Assembly (NCBI GenBank): GCA_001896725.1
Contig: MPPA01000010.1
Coordinates: forward strand, 310,001-374,000
Reading direction: 5' to 3'
From: Methanococcoides sp. EBM-47
GTDB taxonomy: Archaea > Halobacteriota > Methanosarcinia > Methanosarcinales > Methanosarcinaceae
DNA length: 64,000 nucleotides
Under the pieces are notes generated by a model, which was given only the letters and a program-made list of their open reading frames with translations, searched no databases and was not told the origin of the DNA. This document shows, piece after piece, positions 1 to 8,282 of this stretch; position 1 is the stretch's first letter, and every line of letters starts with the position of its first letter. A program made the translations under genes and the position numbers.

Positions 1-1
1 T

Positions 2-673
2 TTAGGTCTGAGTTTTGCCATAGTACCACTAATAGGTCTTGGGCTAAACTACACACCTTGGGGCATAAGGCTCATTCCAATTTTACTCTCTTTATCGGTC
101 TTTACTCTTTTCATGTGTACAGTTGCTATTTACAGAAGATCTCATCTTCCTTCTGAGAAGGCATTTTCAGTATCTTCAGGCGAAGTATATGGATTTTTAA
201 AAGCTCCCTTAAGCGATCAGCCAGAATCCCGGCTGGACCGTATACTTACTATAATTCTTACGGTCTCGGTTCTGGCGTCAGTGGTTGCACTTGCATATGT
301 TGTAATTCCTCCCAAACAGGGTGAAAAATTCACCGAATTCTATATACTTGGTATGGATGGCAAAGCGAACAATTATACAACTGAATATACCATTGGTGAT
401 AATGGCGAAGTGATCATCGGTGTGGTAAATCACGAATATGAGCGTGCTAAATATACAATGGATATCAGGCTAAACAATGATTCTCTTTCGATCCCATCTA
501 CTGTTCGAAGTTTTAGCTTGGGACATAATGATACCTGGGAAAGGCCTGTGGTGTTCGCTCCAAATTCTGTTGGCGATAACATGAAATTAGAGTTTTTGCT
601 ATACAAGAACGATGATCTGACCGTTCCTTATAGAGACCTTCATCTGTGGGTCAATGTAACACGAGGGGTATAA
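2..673 (+). CDS. DUF1616 family membrane protein, 5'-truncated
   Basis: The reading frame is open from base 2, so the N-terminus lies outside the window. The first 35 or so visible residues include a hydrophobic stretch with the motif IGLGLNYTPWGIRLIP, which I associate with archaeal DUF1616 membrane proteins. A second membrane segment (ILTVSVLASVVALAYVVIP) follows, then an extracytoplasmic C-terminal domain beginning with GEKFTEFYILG. Function is unknown; members are often found near surface or export genes. The stop TAA overlaps the start ATG of the next gene (TAATG), so the two are probably co-translated. The family call rests on remembered motifs. Confidence 0.75.
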   Translation, partial: LGLSFAIVPLIGLGLNYTPWGIRLIPILLSLSVFTLFMCTVAIYRRSHLPSEKAFSVSSGEVYGFLKAPLSDQPESRLDRILTIILTVSVLASVVALAYVVIPPKQGEKFTEFYILGMDGKANNYTTEYTIGDNGEVIIGVVNHEYERAKYTMDIRLNNDSLSIPSTVRSFSLGHNDTWERPVVFAPNSVGDNMKLEFLLYKNDDLTVPYRDLHLWVNVTRGV

Positions 674-1503
674 TGCATCCAAACGAGAATAATGTTTATA
701 GAGAACAGCAGGACCATGTTTCCTCACATCTGGCGACCAGGTCTTCACTTTCTGTTCTGATTACTATCTTACTCATAGCATTTGCAGAATTCCTCTTGTT
801 CTCTGGAATGAGACAGGAAGCGATCATACTTCATGCTTTTGTTCTTGTAGTTGTGTCTATAAGCACAGTAGGTCAAAAGGATAAATATGTGGCCTGGACC
901 CTGCAAGCTCTTATGCTCTTACCTTTATTAAGACTTATCAATTTCTCTATGCCCGTATTTTCAGGAATGGTCTTATACAAATATTTTTATATATACATTC
1001 TTTTGTTCATACCCATATTCCTTATTATAAGGCACCAAAGCTTTTCCTTGTTACAACTTGGTTTATCTTTTAAGAATTTTGTTCTTTACATACCCCTTTC
1101 ACTTGTTATAGGCTTGCTGATAGCAGAAGCGGAATTCTTTGTTGCTCCGGTTGTTCCCCTTATACCAAACATGTTGTTCTATAATATGGTGGATATTTTT
1201 CTGATCATGGTCTTTTGCGTAGGGTTGGTGGAGGAACTCATGTTCAGATCTCTTCTTCAAACCAGACTTGAAGGTATATTTGGCACCACGGTGGGGCTTA
1301 TTGTTACCAGCTTGCTTTTCGGTATTATGAGTTCTGGTTATGGTGCTAATGATGTCCTTTTTGCATCGTTGGTAGGCCTTTTACTGGGCTATATGTTCAT
1401 AAAAACCCGAAGTCTACCTTTTATTGCTCTCACACATGGTCTTATTAACGTCTTCCTTTTCAGCATCATACCCCTGTTAGGACCAGGGCTTGGAATACTC
1501 TGA
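673..1503 (+). CDS. CPBP family intramembrane metalloprotease
   Basis: A 276-residue, very hydrophobic protein with about eight membrane segments. The CPBP (CAAX protease and bacteriocin-processing, Abi) motifs are visible: EELMFR (EExxxR) near residue 187, and a later His in HGLINVF near residue 255, both expected to bind the catalytic metal. I chose the ATG at 673, which overlaps the stop of the preceding gene, over an upstream in-frame ATG at 646 that would overlap that gene by 28 bases. The substrate cannot be told. Pairing with a DUF1616 protein suggests an envelope role, which is inference. Confidence 0.85.
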   Translation: MHPNENNVYREQQDHVSSHLATRSSLSVLITILLIAFAEFLLFSGMRQEAIILHAFVLVVVSISTVGQKDKYVAWTLQALMLLPLLRLINFSMPVFSGMVLYKYFYIYILLFIPIFLIIRHQSFSLLQLGLSFKNFVLYIPLSLVIGLLIAEAEFFVAPVVPLIPNMLFYNMVDIFLIMVFCVGLVEELMFRSLLQTRLEGIFGTTVGLIVTSLLFGIMSSGYGANDVLFASLVGLLLGYMFIKTRSLPFIALTHGLINVFLFSIIPLLGPGLGIL

Positions 1504-1821
1504 ACTTTCTTTAAAATTTCCCTTCCATTTTATTTCAAGACAGCAGGAAATGTCATCCGAGAGCTCTTTGAATTACATTCCATCCTTTAAGGACATTCAA
1601 AAGTTTAGTAAAAGATATCTATGGAAAAGTAAAAATGTGAGCATTTCAGAACAAATCCAGCTGCTGTATGATCTCTCATCTCATCAGCCACATTATAGTT
1701 ATCGTCTTATTTGCAAATAAATTATGCCTGTTGCAAATATTTGGACCACGACCAAAATATCTGCTTATTATTAATGTAATATCAAAAAATTTAAATAAGG
1801 CTTATTATACTACATGAATAC
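1504..1821. other. Intergenic region, no convincing gene
   Basis: About 318 bases between the CPBP protease and the metal regulator. A 76-codon frame (1490-1720) starts inside the protease gene and has no recognisable domain, so I do not call it. The final 30 bases hold the TATA-like promoter and palindrome listed separately. Confidence 0.6.
1789..1807 (+). promoter_or_regulatory. TATA box overlapping a 13-bp palindrome (candidate metalloregulator operator)
   Basis: TTTAAATA at 1790-1797 sits about 25-30 bases before the ATG at 1822, the expected spacing for a leaderless or near-leaderless archaeal mRNA. The perfect interrupted palindrome AATAAG-G-CTTATT (1794-1806) overlaps the TATA element. 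Since the gene behind it is a DtxR-family regulator followed by metal importer genes, autoregulation by metal-dependent repression is plausible. Promoter and palindrome are seen; the binding protein is inferred. Confidence 0.55.
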
Positions 1822-2256
1822 ATGGAATCATTTACCGGACTGGAAATATCCCCACGAAAGGTCGATTACTTAAAGTTCCTTCTTAAAAATAACGAAACCA
1901 CACGTACGACCGACATATCATCTGAACTCAATGTGGACCCATCCACGATAACAAAGACCCTTGCAGATCTTGCCTCTCAGGGATATGTGGACCATGTGCC
2001 TTATAGAGGAGTACGGCTGACTGAAAAGGGAAAAGAATATGCACAGTTCCTTATACACAGACATAACATCTTAAGCCTCCTTTTGACACACTATGGTCTC
2101 TCTGCTGAAGAATCCTGCCGTGAAGTGACCAGGTTCGAAGCATATATCTCAAAAGATGCTATCGAAAAGATATGTGCTTCAATGGGCCATCCTACTGTAA
2201 GCGCATGCGGAAAAATATCCCACGGTTCATGTATGATAGGAGATCATCCCCTATGA
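1822..2256 (+). CDS. DtxR/MntR-family metal-dependent transcriptional regulator
   Basis: A 144-residue protein with an N-terminal winged helix-turn-helix (about residues 10-65; DISSELNVDPSTITKTLADLASQG is the recognition region) and a DtxR-type dimerisation/metal domain (about 70-125; EESCREV...RFEAYISKD). The usual C-terminal SH3-like domain is absent, as in short MntR-type members. Metal-binding positions look partly atypical: the His normally following the Glu in the EH pair is replaced (FEA). It directly precedes znuA, znuC and znuB homologues and most likely controls them in response to Zn or Mn. Which metal is not readable from sequence. Confidence 0.85.
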   Translation: MESFTGLEISPRKVDYLKFLLKNNETTRTTDISSELNVDPSTITKTLADLASQGYVDHVPYRGVRLTEKGKEYAQFLIHRHNILSLLLTHYGLSAEESCREVTRFEAYISKDAIEKICASMGHPTVSACGKISHGSCMIGDHPL

Positions 2257-2344
2257 GAGAAGTATTTTTTACCGCAGATTTTTGGCATCTGTCCAAATAT
2301 ATTGGCTTGATAGAAAACTCTGGCATTTCAATGAATGGTGGAAT

Positions 2345-3244
2345 ATGAACAAACTAATAAAACCATTAGTTATCTGTGTAATCTGTGCTACATTGTTCTT
2401 CAGCGGTTGCACGGAGAATATACAGAATAGTGATACAAAAAATTCGGTCGATAAACTGGTAGTTGCTGTAAGTGTTCTTCCACAAGCGGAATTCGTAGAA
2501 CAGGTAGGAGGAGATAAAGTTCGCACTGTGGTAATGATCCCAGCGGGAGCAAGTGTTCATACATATGAACCTACTCCGAGCCAACTGAAGGACCTCAGCA
2601 AAGCAAAGATCTATGTGAAGGTAGGATCAAATCTGGATTTTGAGATCGTATGGATGGATGATCTTCTTTCAGTTAATTCTGATATGTACGTGATCAACTC
2701 ATCAAAAAACATTCGGCTTAGAACTATGTACACCGGAGAGGAAGAACATGGGCACACTGGCCTTGATCCACATGTCTGGACTTCACCTAATAACGCAAAG
2801 ATAATGGTCAAGAACATATATGAGGGACTTGTAGCCATTGATCCGGACAATGAGGAAACATACAAACAGAACTATGATGCTTACCTCATAAAATTGGACG
2901 AAGCTGATGCCAGGCTAAAAGCTGCACTTGCAGGAAAGAAGGGAAGCAGTTTCATCGTGTACCATCCCGCATGGGGTTACTTTGCAGAAGACTACGGGTT
3001 ACATGAGATCTCTATAGAAACAGAAGGCAAGGAGCCAAGTGCACAGGATATGCAAAAGCTGATCGATAAAGCTAAAGAAAAAGGAATAAAGGTCATCTTC
3101 GTGCAGAAGGGATTTAGTACAGCAAGTGCAAATACAATTGCCGGGCAAATAGGTGGTGAGGTCGTAGAGGTCGATCCACTTGCAAAAGATTATATAGATA
3201 ATCTCAATAGGGTTTCTAAGGCATTTGAAAAAGGACTGGCATGA
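2345..3244 (+). CDS. znuA: Metal ABC transporter substrate-binding lipoprotein (ZnuA/TroA family)
   Basis: A 299-residue extracytoplasmic solute receptor for Zn or Mn import. The start at 2345 gives a lipoprotein signal peptide (hydrophobic core ending FFSGC) and follows a GGTGG ribosome-binding site; an upstream in-frame ATG at 2282 would add an unlikely leader. ZnuA features include the HTYEPTPSQ segment (metal His), a short acidic/His-rich loop EEEHGHTG, and GLDPHVWTSP carrying another metal His. The stop is immediately followed by the ATPase gene. Cluster A-I receptors bind Zn or Mn; the His-containing loop slightly favours Zn, which is inference. Confidence 0.9.
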   Translation: MNKLIKPLVICVICATLFFSGCTENIQNSDTKNSVDKLVVAVSVLPQAEFVEQVGGDKVRTVVMIPAGASVHTYEPTPSQLKDLSKAKIYVKVGSNLDFEIVWMDDLLSVNSDMYVINSSKNIRLRTMYTGEEEHGHTGLDPHVWTSPNNAKIMVKNIYEGLVAIDPDNEETYKQNYDAYLIKLDEADARLKAALAGKKGSSFIVYHPAWGYFAEDYGLHEISIETEGKEPSAQDMQKLIDKAKEKGIKVIFVQKGFSTASANTIAGQIGGEVVEVDPLAKDYIDNLNRVSKAFEKGLA

Positions 3245-3994
3245 ATGACAAAGATCATCGAACTTCAAAATGTGTGGGTAAAATATGGTGATGTTACGAT
3301 ACTGGAAGATATTAACCTCACAGTATATGATAAAGATTTTTTGGGTATTATTGGTCCCAACGGAGGGGGGAAAAGCACTCTTCTAAAAGTTATCTTAGGC
3401 CTCATAACCCCTGATAAAGGGATTGTGAAGCTTCTGGGCGATAAACCTGAGAAGACACGCAGATATGTGGGGTATGTACCTCAGTATATCTCCTTCAACT
3501 TTACCTTTCCTATCAGCGTATGGGAAGTTGTCTTAATGGGACGCATGAACAACATGGGACCTTTGAAAAAATATAGTGAGAAGGATAAGCAGGCTGCACA
3601 GGAAGCTTTGACAAAGGTCAAAATGCTGGAGTACAAAGATAGACAGATAAGTGAACTATCTGGCGGACAGCGACAGAGGGTATTAATTGCCAGGTCTCTT
3701 GTCATTGGCCCAAAGCTCCTGATCCTTGATGAGCCTGCAACAGGTGTGGATGCTGTAATGCAAAAAGAGTTCTATGAACTGTTGAGAGAACTAAAACAGC
3801 ATATAGCTATAATCATGGTTTCCCACGACATAAGTGCAGTTTCGATATATGTGGACAAAGTAGCATGCCTTAATAGAAAACTATATTATCATAGCTCAAA
3901 GGAGTTAAGCCCTGAAGATATTGAAGCTGCTTATATGTGCCCTGTGGAAATACTTGCACATGGAACGCCACATAGAGTGCTTAAGACGCATTGA
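3245..3994 (+). CDS. znuC: Metal ABC transporter ATP-binding protein
   Basis: A 249-residue ABC ATPase that would power metal import with the adjacent receptor and permease. It shows Walker A GPNGGGKST (about 36-44), the Q-loop YVPQ, signature ELSGGQRQR, Walker B LLILDEPATGVD and the H-switch MVSHD. The start codon comes directly after the stop of the receptor gene with no gap, so the genes are translationally linked. The TroB/ZnuC assignment follows from its neighbours as much as from its own sequence. Confidence 0.92.
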   Translation: MTKIIELQNVWVKYGDVTILEDINLTVYDKDFLGIIGPNGGGKSTLLKVILGLITPDKGIVKLLGDKPEKTRRYVGYVPQYISFNFTFPISVWEVVLMGRMNNMGPLKKYSEKDKQAAQEALTKVKMLEYKDRQISELSGGQRQRVLIARSLVIGPKLLILDEPATGVDAVMQKEFYELLRELKQHIAIIMVSHDISAVSIYVDKVACLNRKLYYHSSKELSPEDIEAAYMCPVEILAHGTPHRVLKTH

Positions 3995-4006
3995 GGTAAC
4001 AAAAGC

Positions 4007-4822
4007 ATGTTGGAGATACTTCAGTATGATTTTATGAGAAATGCCTTTCTCACTGCGATACTTGCAAGTATAGCCTGCGGGATCATAGGTGTTTATGTAG
4101 TTGTAAAAAAGATAGCCTCCCTTACTGGAGGGATCAGCCATGCTTCCTTTGGCGGCATTGGTCTTGGTTATTTCCTTGGAACGAATCCTTTATACGGCCT
4201 TATACCTTTTAGCCTGCTCTCCGCTGTGATCATGGGACTGGTAAGCAGACGCTCAAAAGTGTCAGAGGACACTGCTACCAGTATACTCTGGTCTCTGGGA
4301 ATGGCCCTTGGTATTATTTTCATCAGTATGACACCCGGATATGCGCCTGATCTGATGACCTACCTTTTCGGAAACATACTCACTGTTTCCACATCCGATC
4401 TGCACATAATGATCGCACTCAATGCCTTGATAGTGATTATAGTATATGCATTATACAAAGAGTTCATGGCAGTGTGCTTCGACGAGGAGTTCGCATTAGT
4501 GATAGGGGTTGCAGTGGAACGCATTTATCTGCTGCTTTTATGTCTCATAGCTCTTACTATAGTGCTACTCATCAAAGTGGTAGGTATAATTCTCATCATA
4601 GCTTTACTTACAATGCCAGCCAGTCTGAGCGCACATTATACACATAACCTGCGCAATATGATGTACCTGTCCATCTGCTTTGGAGCAGTGTTCAGTATAA
4701 TGGGACTCATTCTTTCCTATACCTTGGACATCCCCTCAGGAGCCACGATCATCCTTGTGATGTCAGCAGTGTATAGTATACATTTTATTTACGATGGTAT
4801 TAGAAAGAAAGTACATGCCTAA
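4007..4822 (+). CDS. znuB: Metal ABC transporter permease (ABC-3 family)
   Basis: A 271-residue integral membrane protein with about eight hydrophobic segments. The ABC-3/ZnuB signature region is visible near the N-terminus (GGISHASFGGIGLGYFLG). It lies 12 bases after the ATPase gene and completes a regulator-receptor-ATPase-permease unit. No further co-directional gene follows; the next gene runs in the opposite direction. Confidence 0.92.
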   Translation: MLEILQYDFMRNAFLTAILASIACGIIGVYVVVKKIASLTGGISHASFGGIGLGYFLGTNPLYGLIPFSLLSAVIMGLVSRRSKVSEDTATSILWSLGMALGIIFISMTPGYAPDLMTYLFGNILTVSTSDLHIMIALNALIVIIVYALYKEFMAVCFDEEFALVIGVAVERIYLLLLCLIALTIVLLIKVVGIILIIALLTMPASLSAHYTHNLRNMMYLSICFGAVFSIMGLILSYTLDIPSGATIILVMSAVYSIHFIYDGIRKKVHA

Positions 4823-4846
4823 GCAAATGGGTAATTTCTTAACCGA

Positions 4847-5170
4847 TCAATGGGCATTGGTGCTCAGATGTAATCCAACCACTCCTATTATGATCAGTGC
4901 GATGGACATTAGCTTGACAAGTGTCATTTGTTCATGGAACCCTACGAACCCAATAAATGAGATCATGGCCACACCAAGACCAGCCCATATAGCATACCCA
5001 ACACTAACATCTATTTTTTTCAGGGCGATGGTAAAGAACATGAAACTGATACCATAGAATACAAATATCAATATTGATGGCAATACCCGTGTAAATCCTT
5101 CTGACAGTTTCATGCATGTGGTCCCGCATACCTCGAATAATATTGCAGCAGTAAGGTACAGATAGCTCAT
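4847..5170 (-). CDS. Small multidrug resistance (SMR) family transporter
   Basis: A 107-residue protein with four membrane helices, the usual SMR length. The essential membrane Glu is present early (ILFEVCGTT, residue 13), followed by KLSEGFTRVLPS and the GYAIWAG motif, which resembles EmrE/Qac-type exporters rather than SugE/Gdx guanidinium exporters. It would export cationic compounds in exchange for protons as a dimer. It runs convergently toward the metal-transporter permease, 24 bases away, and is monocistronic. Confidence 0.9.
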   Translation of the reverse strand: MSYLYLTAAILFEVCGTTCMKLSEGFTRVLPSILIFVFYGISFMFFTIALKKIDVSVGYAIWAGLGVAMISFIGFVGFHEQMTLVKLMSIALIIIGVVGLHLSTNAH

Positions 5171-5500
5171 GTTCCTCCCCTATGTTTCGGATTTACGGAG
5201 AACTTGAATGTTGCTGTTATTTAGAGTATTGAAGTTTGTCAACAGCCTCCTGCACACACAAGTTTTTCCAAAATGGAATTTGATAGATCGATAATGAACT
5301 TGTCTGCCAGATTTATAAATTTATCGATAAAGGTATATTTGCAAATCTTTCATATGGCCTGTTAGAAGATTATTTTGTTTATAGTTAAAATGCTGCAGGA
5401 ACACTAATAACCTGGCCCTTGAACAGGGTTCTGGAAATTGGGACCTTACAGAGGTCCGGCACAGATATATTATCTTAAAGGATAAAATATTTCTAAAAGA
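5171..5500. other. Intergenic region with two short hairpins
   Basis: About 330 bases with no protein-like frame. It contains CCCT-TGAAC-AGGG (5416-5428) and GGACCT-TACAG-AGGTCC (5441-5457), 12 bases apart, about 45 bases downstream of the Pcc1-family gene on the minus strand. No T-run follows either hairpin on that strand, so they are not simple terminators. A TTTATAAAT element lies near 5310. The hairpins could belong to a small RNA or an mRNA 3' end; this is unproven. Confidence 0.4.
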
Positions 5501-5734
5501 TCATTTGTCTGTCTTCTCCACCACTTCCTCGGCTATCCTGGCATTCATGAGCAGATCATCTACAGTAGCAATGAGCGTAGTTATCTTCTGAGTAGTAAAA
5601 CTGATCTGCGCTATTCCATCAACAACTTTTGTGTGCATACCTGAAAAGTTATCCGGAGCAAGGGATAAAGCCACCTTCTCTGCAATCATTGAAGCCTGTG
5701 GGCTTTTCATTGTAATGGTTGTTCGTATCCTCAT
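5501..5734 (-). CDS. KEOPS complex Pcc1-family protein (possibly the Pcc2 paralogue)
   Basis: A 77-residue protein matching the Pcc1/CTAG fold pattern: an N-terminal strand RTTITM, a helix ASMIAEKVALSLAPDN, a middle strand pair and a C-terminal helix DDLLMNARIAEEVVE. Pcc1 dimerises the KEOPS complex that makes t6A in tRNA. A second, more canonical Pcc1 gene lies at 45411, so this copy may be the archaeal Pcc2 subunit that pairs with Pcc1. It is the last gene of the glm-recJ operon, 2 bases after the nuclease gene. Confidence 0.7.
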   Translation of the reverse strand: MRIRTTITMKSPQASMIAEKVALSLAPDNFSGMHTKVVDGIAQISFTTQKITTLIATVDDLLMNARIAEEVVEKTDK

Positions 5735-5736
5735 CT

Positions 5737-7092
5737 TTAATCATCTGCATTCTCACCCAGTTGCTGTCCCACTATATCATCGACTATATCAATGAACTTT
5801 TGGACACTGCCCGGCGGAATAGAGGCCCCTGATGCAATATTATGACCTCCTCCCTGTCCCTCCACGGCCAGAGCTCCTTCCCTCATGGCATAAGCGAGGT
5901 CAAGGCCCTTAGCTGTCAGAGCCCGTGTACCCCTGCCTGAGACCTTAACGATACCTTCCACTTCATTGGTTACAATACATGGTTTCTCCGGGTGCATATA
6001 TCTTACCACGGCACTGCTTATCATGCCTGTGTTGTCCATATCCTTAGCGATCAGGTACCAGATATTCTTTCCTTGCTGCAACATGCCCTCAGCCTGCTTT
6101 ATGCTGGCAACTATGGACCTCTGATATTTTACTGCCATCTGACGTGCTTCTTCTACAACCGATCCATCCAGCATGCACATTGACAGAGCCAAGCCAGCTT
6201 TTTCCAGCTTACCACATGTATTGAGTATGGCAACAAAGTCATACACATTCTTCACAAGTTCCTTTTCAAGATAATGAACATCCCCTATAGCTGCATCCAC
6301 CGCTTCAGGGCTTGCATGCTTCGCAAGTTTGAGGGCGATGGATGTCGTCAGTTTCTTGATATCTTCCTGGGCCATTTCACTTAATGTTCCTTTCACCCCA
6401 AGGATCTCAAGAAAATCATGTATCTTCTTCCTGTCACCTGTGATATCGAGATAAGGTTCTGGAGTATACTCCAGCACATTTGCTATGTCACCATCCCCTA
6501 CTCTGAGGCCTTTTTTGACAGAAACCACACCATTGTGTATTGCTTCCTCCAGAATATGAAGATTCGAACTTTCAAAGAGCTGCTTATCACCTACTGCACC
6601 TGCAATCGCAAGCCCTGAAAGATCTGTATTGTCCGGGTCCATCTCCTTTGCCACCAGATAGGTAGTGCCCGATGCTGAGAGATATATAGCTCCATCAATG
6701 CCTGCATAATGCGGATTAACGACCACCTTTGCAGGAGATTCACCCACAGGCATGTGGTGATCAATGACGATCACATCGTTTTTGATCTGTTGGATAAGTT
6801 CTGCATGACTGCTCCCCATATCACAGAATACAACAAGATCTGCATCAGAAACACTGCTCTTAATGGTCTCGATCGTATCCTGTGCCAGCCTGCTTGTGAT
6901 AGTTGTATGGAAATGGATGCCTTTTCTGGCAAGGGCCCTGCACATTATCCCAGCAGATGTAAGGCCATCAGCGTCATTGTGAGATATGATACGCACGTAT
7001 TTATATGCAGATATCACATCTGCAGCTTTTGACGCAAGTTCTTTGAGCCTGCTTATGGCTATGCTTTCAGTGGCCAACTGTACCACCATCAT
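5737..7092 (-). CDS. RecJ-like DHH family single-strand exonuclease (GAN-type)
   Basis: A 451-residue DHH/DHHA1 phosphoesterase. Motifs in order: SHNDADGLTS (motif I), FCDMGSS (motif II), VIDHHMP (DHH, motif III), and the DHHA1 signature SGRGTR...GGGHNIASGAS near the C-terminus. Archaeal RecJ homologues such as GAN bind GINS in the replicative helicase complex and degrade single-stranded DNA or RNA using Mn. The start overlaps the preceding nucleotidyltransferase gene by 4 bases. The next gene is a Pcc1-family protein; S15-recJ-pcc1 neighbourhoods are known from other Euryarchaeota. Confidence 0.88.
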   Translation of the reverse strand: MMVVQLATESIAISRLKELASKAADVISAYKYVRIISHNDADGLTSAGIMCRALARKGIHFHTTITSRLAQDTIETIKSSVSDADLVVFCDMGSSHAELIQQIKNDVIVIDHHMPVGESPAKVVVNPHYAGIDGAIYLSASGTTYLVAKEMDPDNTDLSGLAIAGAVGDKQLFESSNLHILEEAIHNGVVSVKKGLRVGDGDIANVLEYTPEPYLDITGDRKKIHDFLEILGVKGTLSEMAQEDIKKLTTSIALKLAKHASPEAVDAAIGDVHYLEKELVKNVYDFVAILNTCGKLEKAGLALSMCMLDGSVVEEARQMAVKYQRSIVASIKQAEGMLQQGKNIWYLIAKDMDNTGMISSAVVRYMHPEKPCIVTNEVEGIVKVSGRGTRALTAKGLDLAYAMREGALAVEGQGGGHNIASGASIPPGSVQKFIDIVDDIVGQQLGENADD

Positions 7093-8282
7093 TGCATAAG
7101 GACTTCACCTGGCTTGGTGTTTCCGCCGTTCTCAATGACAACACCCACATTGATGCTTGTGTTGATGCCGGTATGCACATCATCTCCCATAATGACACCA
7201 AGTTTTCTGCGGCCGGTATCCACCCGCTTGCCTTTGATAATGGACTTGATGTTCTTGCCATCGTGACGAAGGTTTGCAATCTTTGTGCCTGCACCGAAAT
7301 TACAATTGTATCCGACCACGCTGTCACCAATGTATGTAAGGTGTCCGATCTTGGTGCCATCCATAATGACGCAGTTCTTCACTTCAACGGCATTGCCTAT
7401 ATGCACATTGTTACCAATGGAAGTGGAAGGCCGGATAAAACAATTGGGACCGATATCACAATTCTTACCAATGACCACAGGACCGATTATATATGCACCG
7501 TTACGGATTATGCTCCCTTCTCCTATGACCACATCGCCGTGCAAAGTAACCATGGGCTCTACAGTACCTTCACAGCTAGGTTTGATCTTTTCAAGCAGGG
7601 CCTTATTGGCATCCAGCATATCCCAGGGTCTGCCTACATCCAGCCAGGCATGGGTAAGGGGTTCAAAACCCACATGTATGCCATCGTTCACCATCATCTG
7701 CATGGAATCGGTTATTTCATATTCATGGCGTGGAGATGGCTGTGTCCTATCAATATATTCAAAGATGATATCATTGAAAAGGTAGATCCCCGCATTGACT
7801 GTTCTAGCCGGGGAGTCAAGAGGTTTTTCAATGATACGGACAACCTTGTGGTCCTCAGTAACGACCACACCGAATTCCGATGGATTATCAACATCTTTCA
7901 CGCTGATCACAGCAGCTTCATTGTGCTTCATGAGCTTTTCAAGATGCAGAGGATCTACAAGCATGTCACCGTTTAGCTGGATAAATCTCCCATTCACAAA
8001 TTTTCTGGCACAGCCAATCGCATGAGCAGTACCAAGCTGCTTATCCTGCTTGACATAATCAATGTGCACCCCCCACTTACTCCCACTTCCAAAATGTGCC
8101 TTTACGGTCTCTTCCCTGTATCCTGTGACCATTACGAATTCCCTTATACCTGCCTGTATACAGGCTTGCACCACATGCTCGAGCATGGGCCTGTTGGCCA
8201 GAGGCAACATGACCTTTGGCCTTGAAACGGTCAATGGGCGCATCCTCGTCCCTTCGCCTGCTGCAAGTATCACTGCCTTCAT
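7089..8282 (-). CDS. Bifunctional sugar-1-phosphate nucleotidylyltransferase/acetyltransferase (second GlmU-like copy)
   Basis: A 397-residue two-domain protein. The N-terminal nucleotidyltransferase has LAAGEGTRMRPLT at residues 6-18 and the NGDM metal site. From about residue 245 there are left-handed beta-helix hexapeptide repeats (GNNVHIGNAVEVKNCVI and similar) typical of acetyltransferases. It would convert glucosamine-1-phosphate to UDP-GlcNAc, the last two steps after GlmM, although sugar specificity of archaeal members varies. It overlaps glmM by one base and recJ by four. A paralogue lies at 11440-12654 in the same operon, so the two may differ in substrate. Confidence 0.85.
   Translation of the reverse strand: MKAVILAAGEGTRMRPLTVSRPKVMLPLANRPMLEHVVQACIQAGIREFVMVTGYREETVKAHFGSGSKWGVHIDYVKQDKQLGTAHAIGCARKFVNGRFIQLNGDMLVDPLHLEKLMKHNEAAVISVKDVDNPSEFGVVVTEDHKVVRIIEKPLDSPARTVNAGIYLFNDIIFEYIDRTQPSPRHEYEITDSMQMMVNDGIHVGFEPLTHAWLDVGRPWDMLDANKALLEKIKPSCEGTVEPMVTLHGDVVIGEGSIIRNGAYIIGPVVIGKNCDIGPNCFIRPSTSIGNNVHIGNAVEVKNCVIMDGTKIGHLTYIGDSVVGYNCNFGAGTKIANLRHDGKNIKSIIKGKRVDTGRRKLGVIMGDDVHTGINTSINVGVVIENGGNTKPGEVLMQ

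Noticed and set aside
1490-1720. A 76-codon frame after the CPBP protease
   Set aside because: It begins inside the protease gene, lacks a ribosome-binding site and has no recognisable domain.
5171-5500. Guanidine riboswitch upstream of the SMR transporter
   Set aside because: SMR genes often have one, but I see no ACGR-loop hairpins or ykkC-like conserved bases, and the hairpins lie about 250 bases from the start codon.
7092-7976. A 294-codon plus-strand frame opposite the second GlmU-like gene
   Set aside because: The minus strand encodes conserved nucleotidyltransferase and hexapeptide motifs; the plus frame is low-quality shadow sequence.
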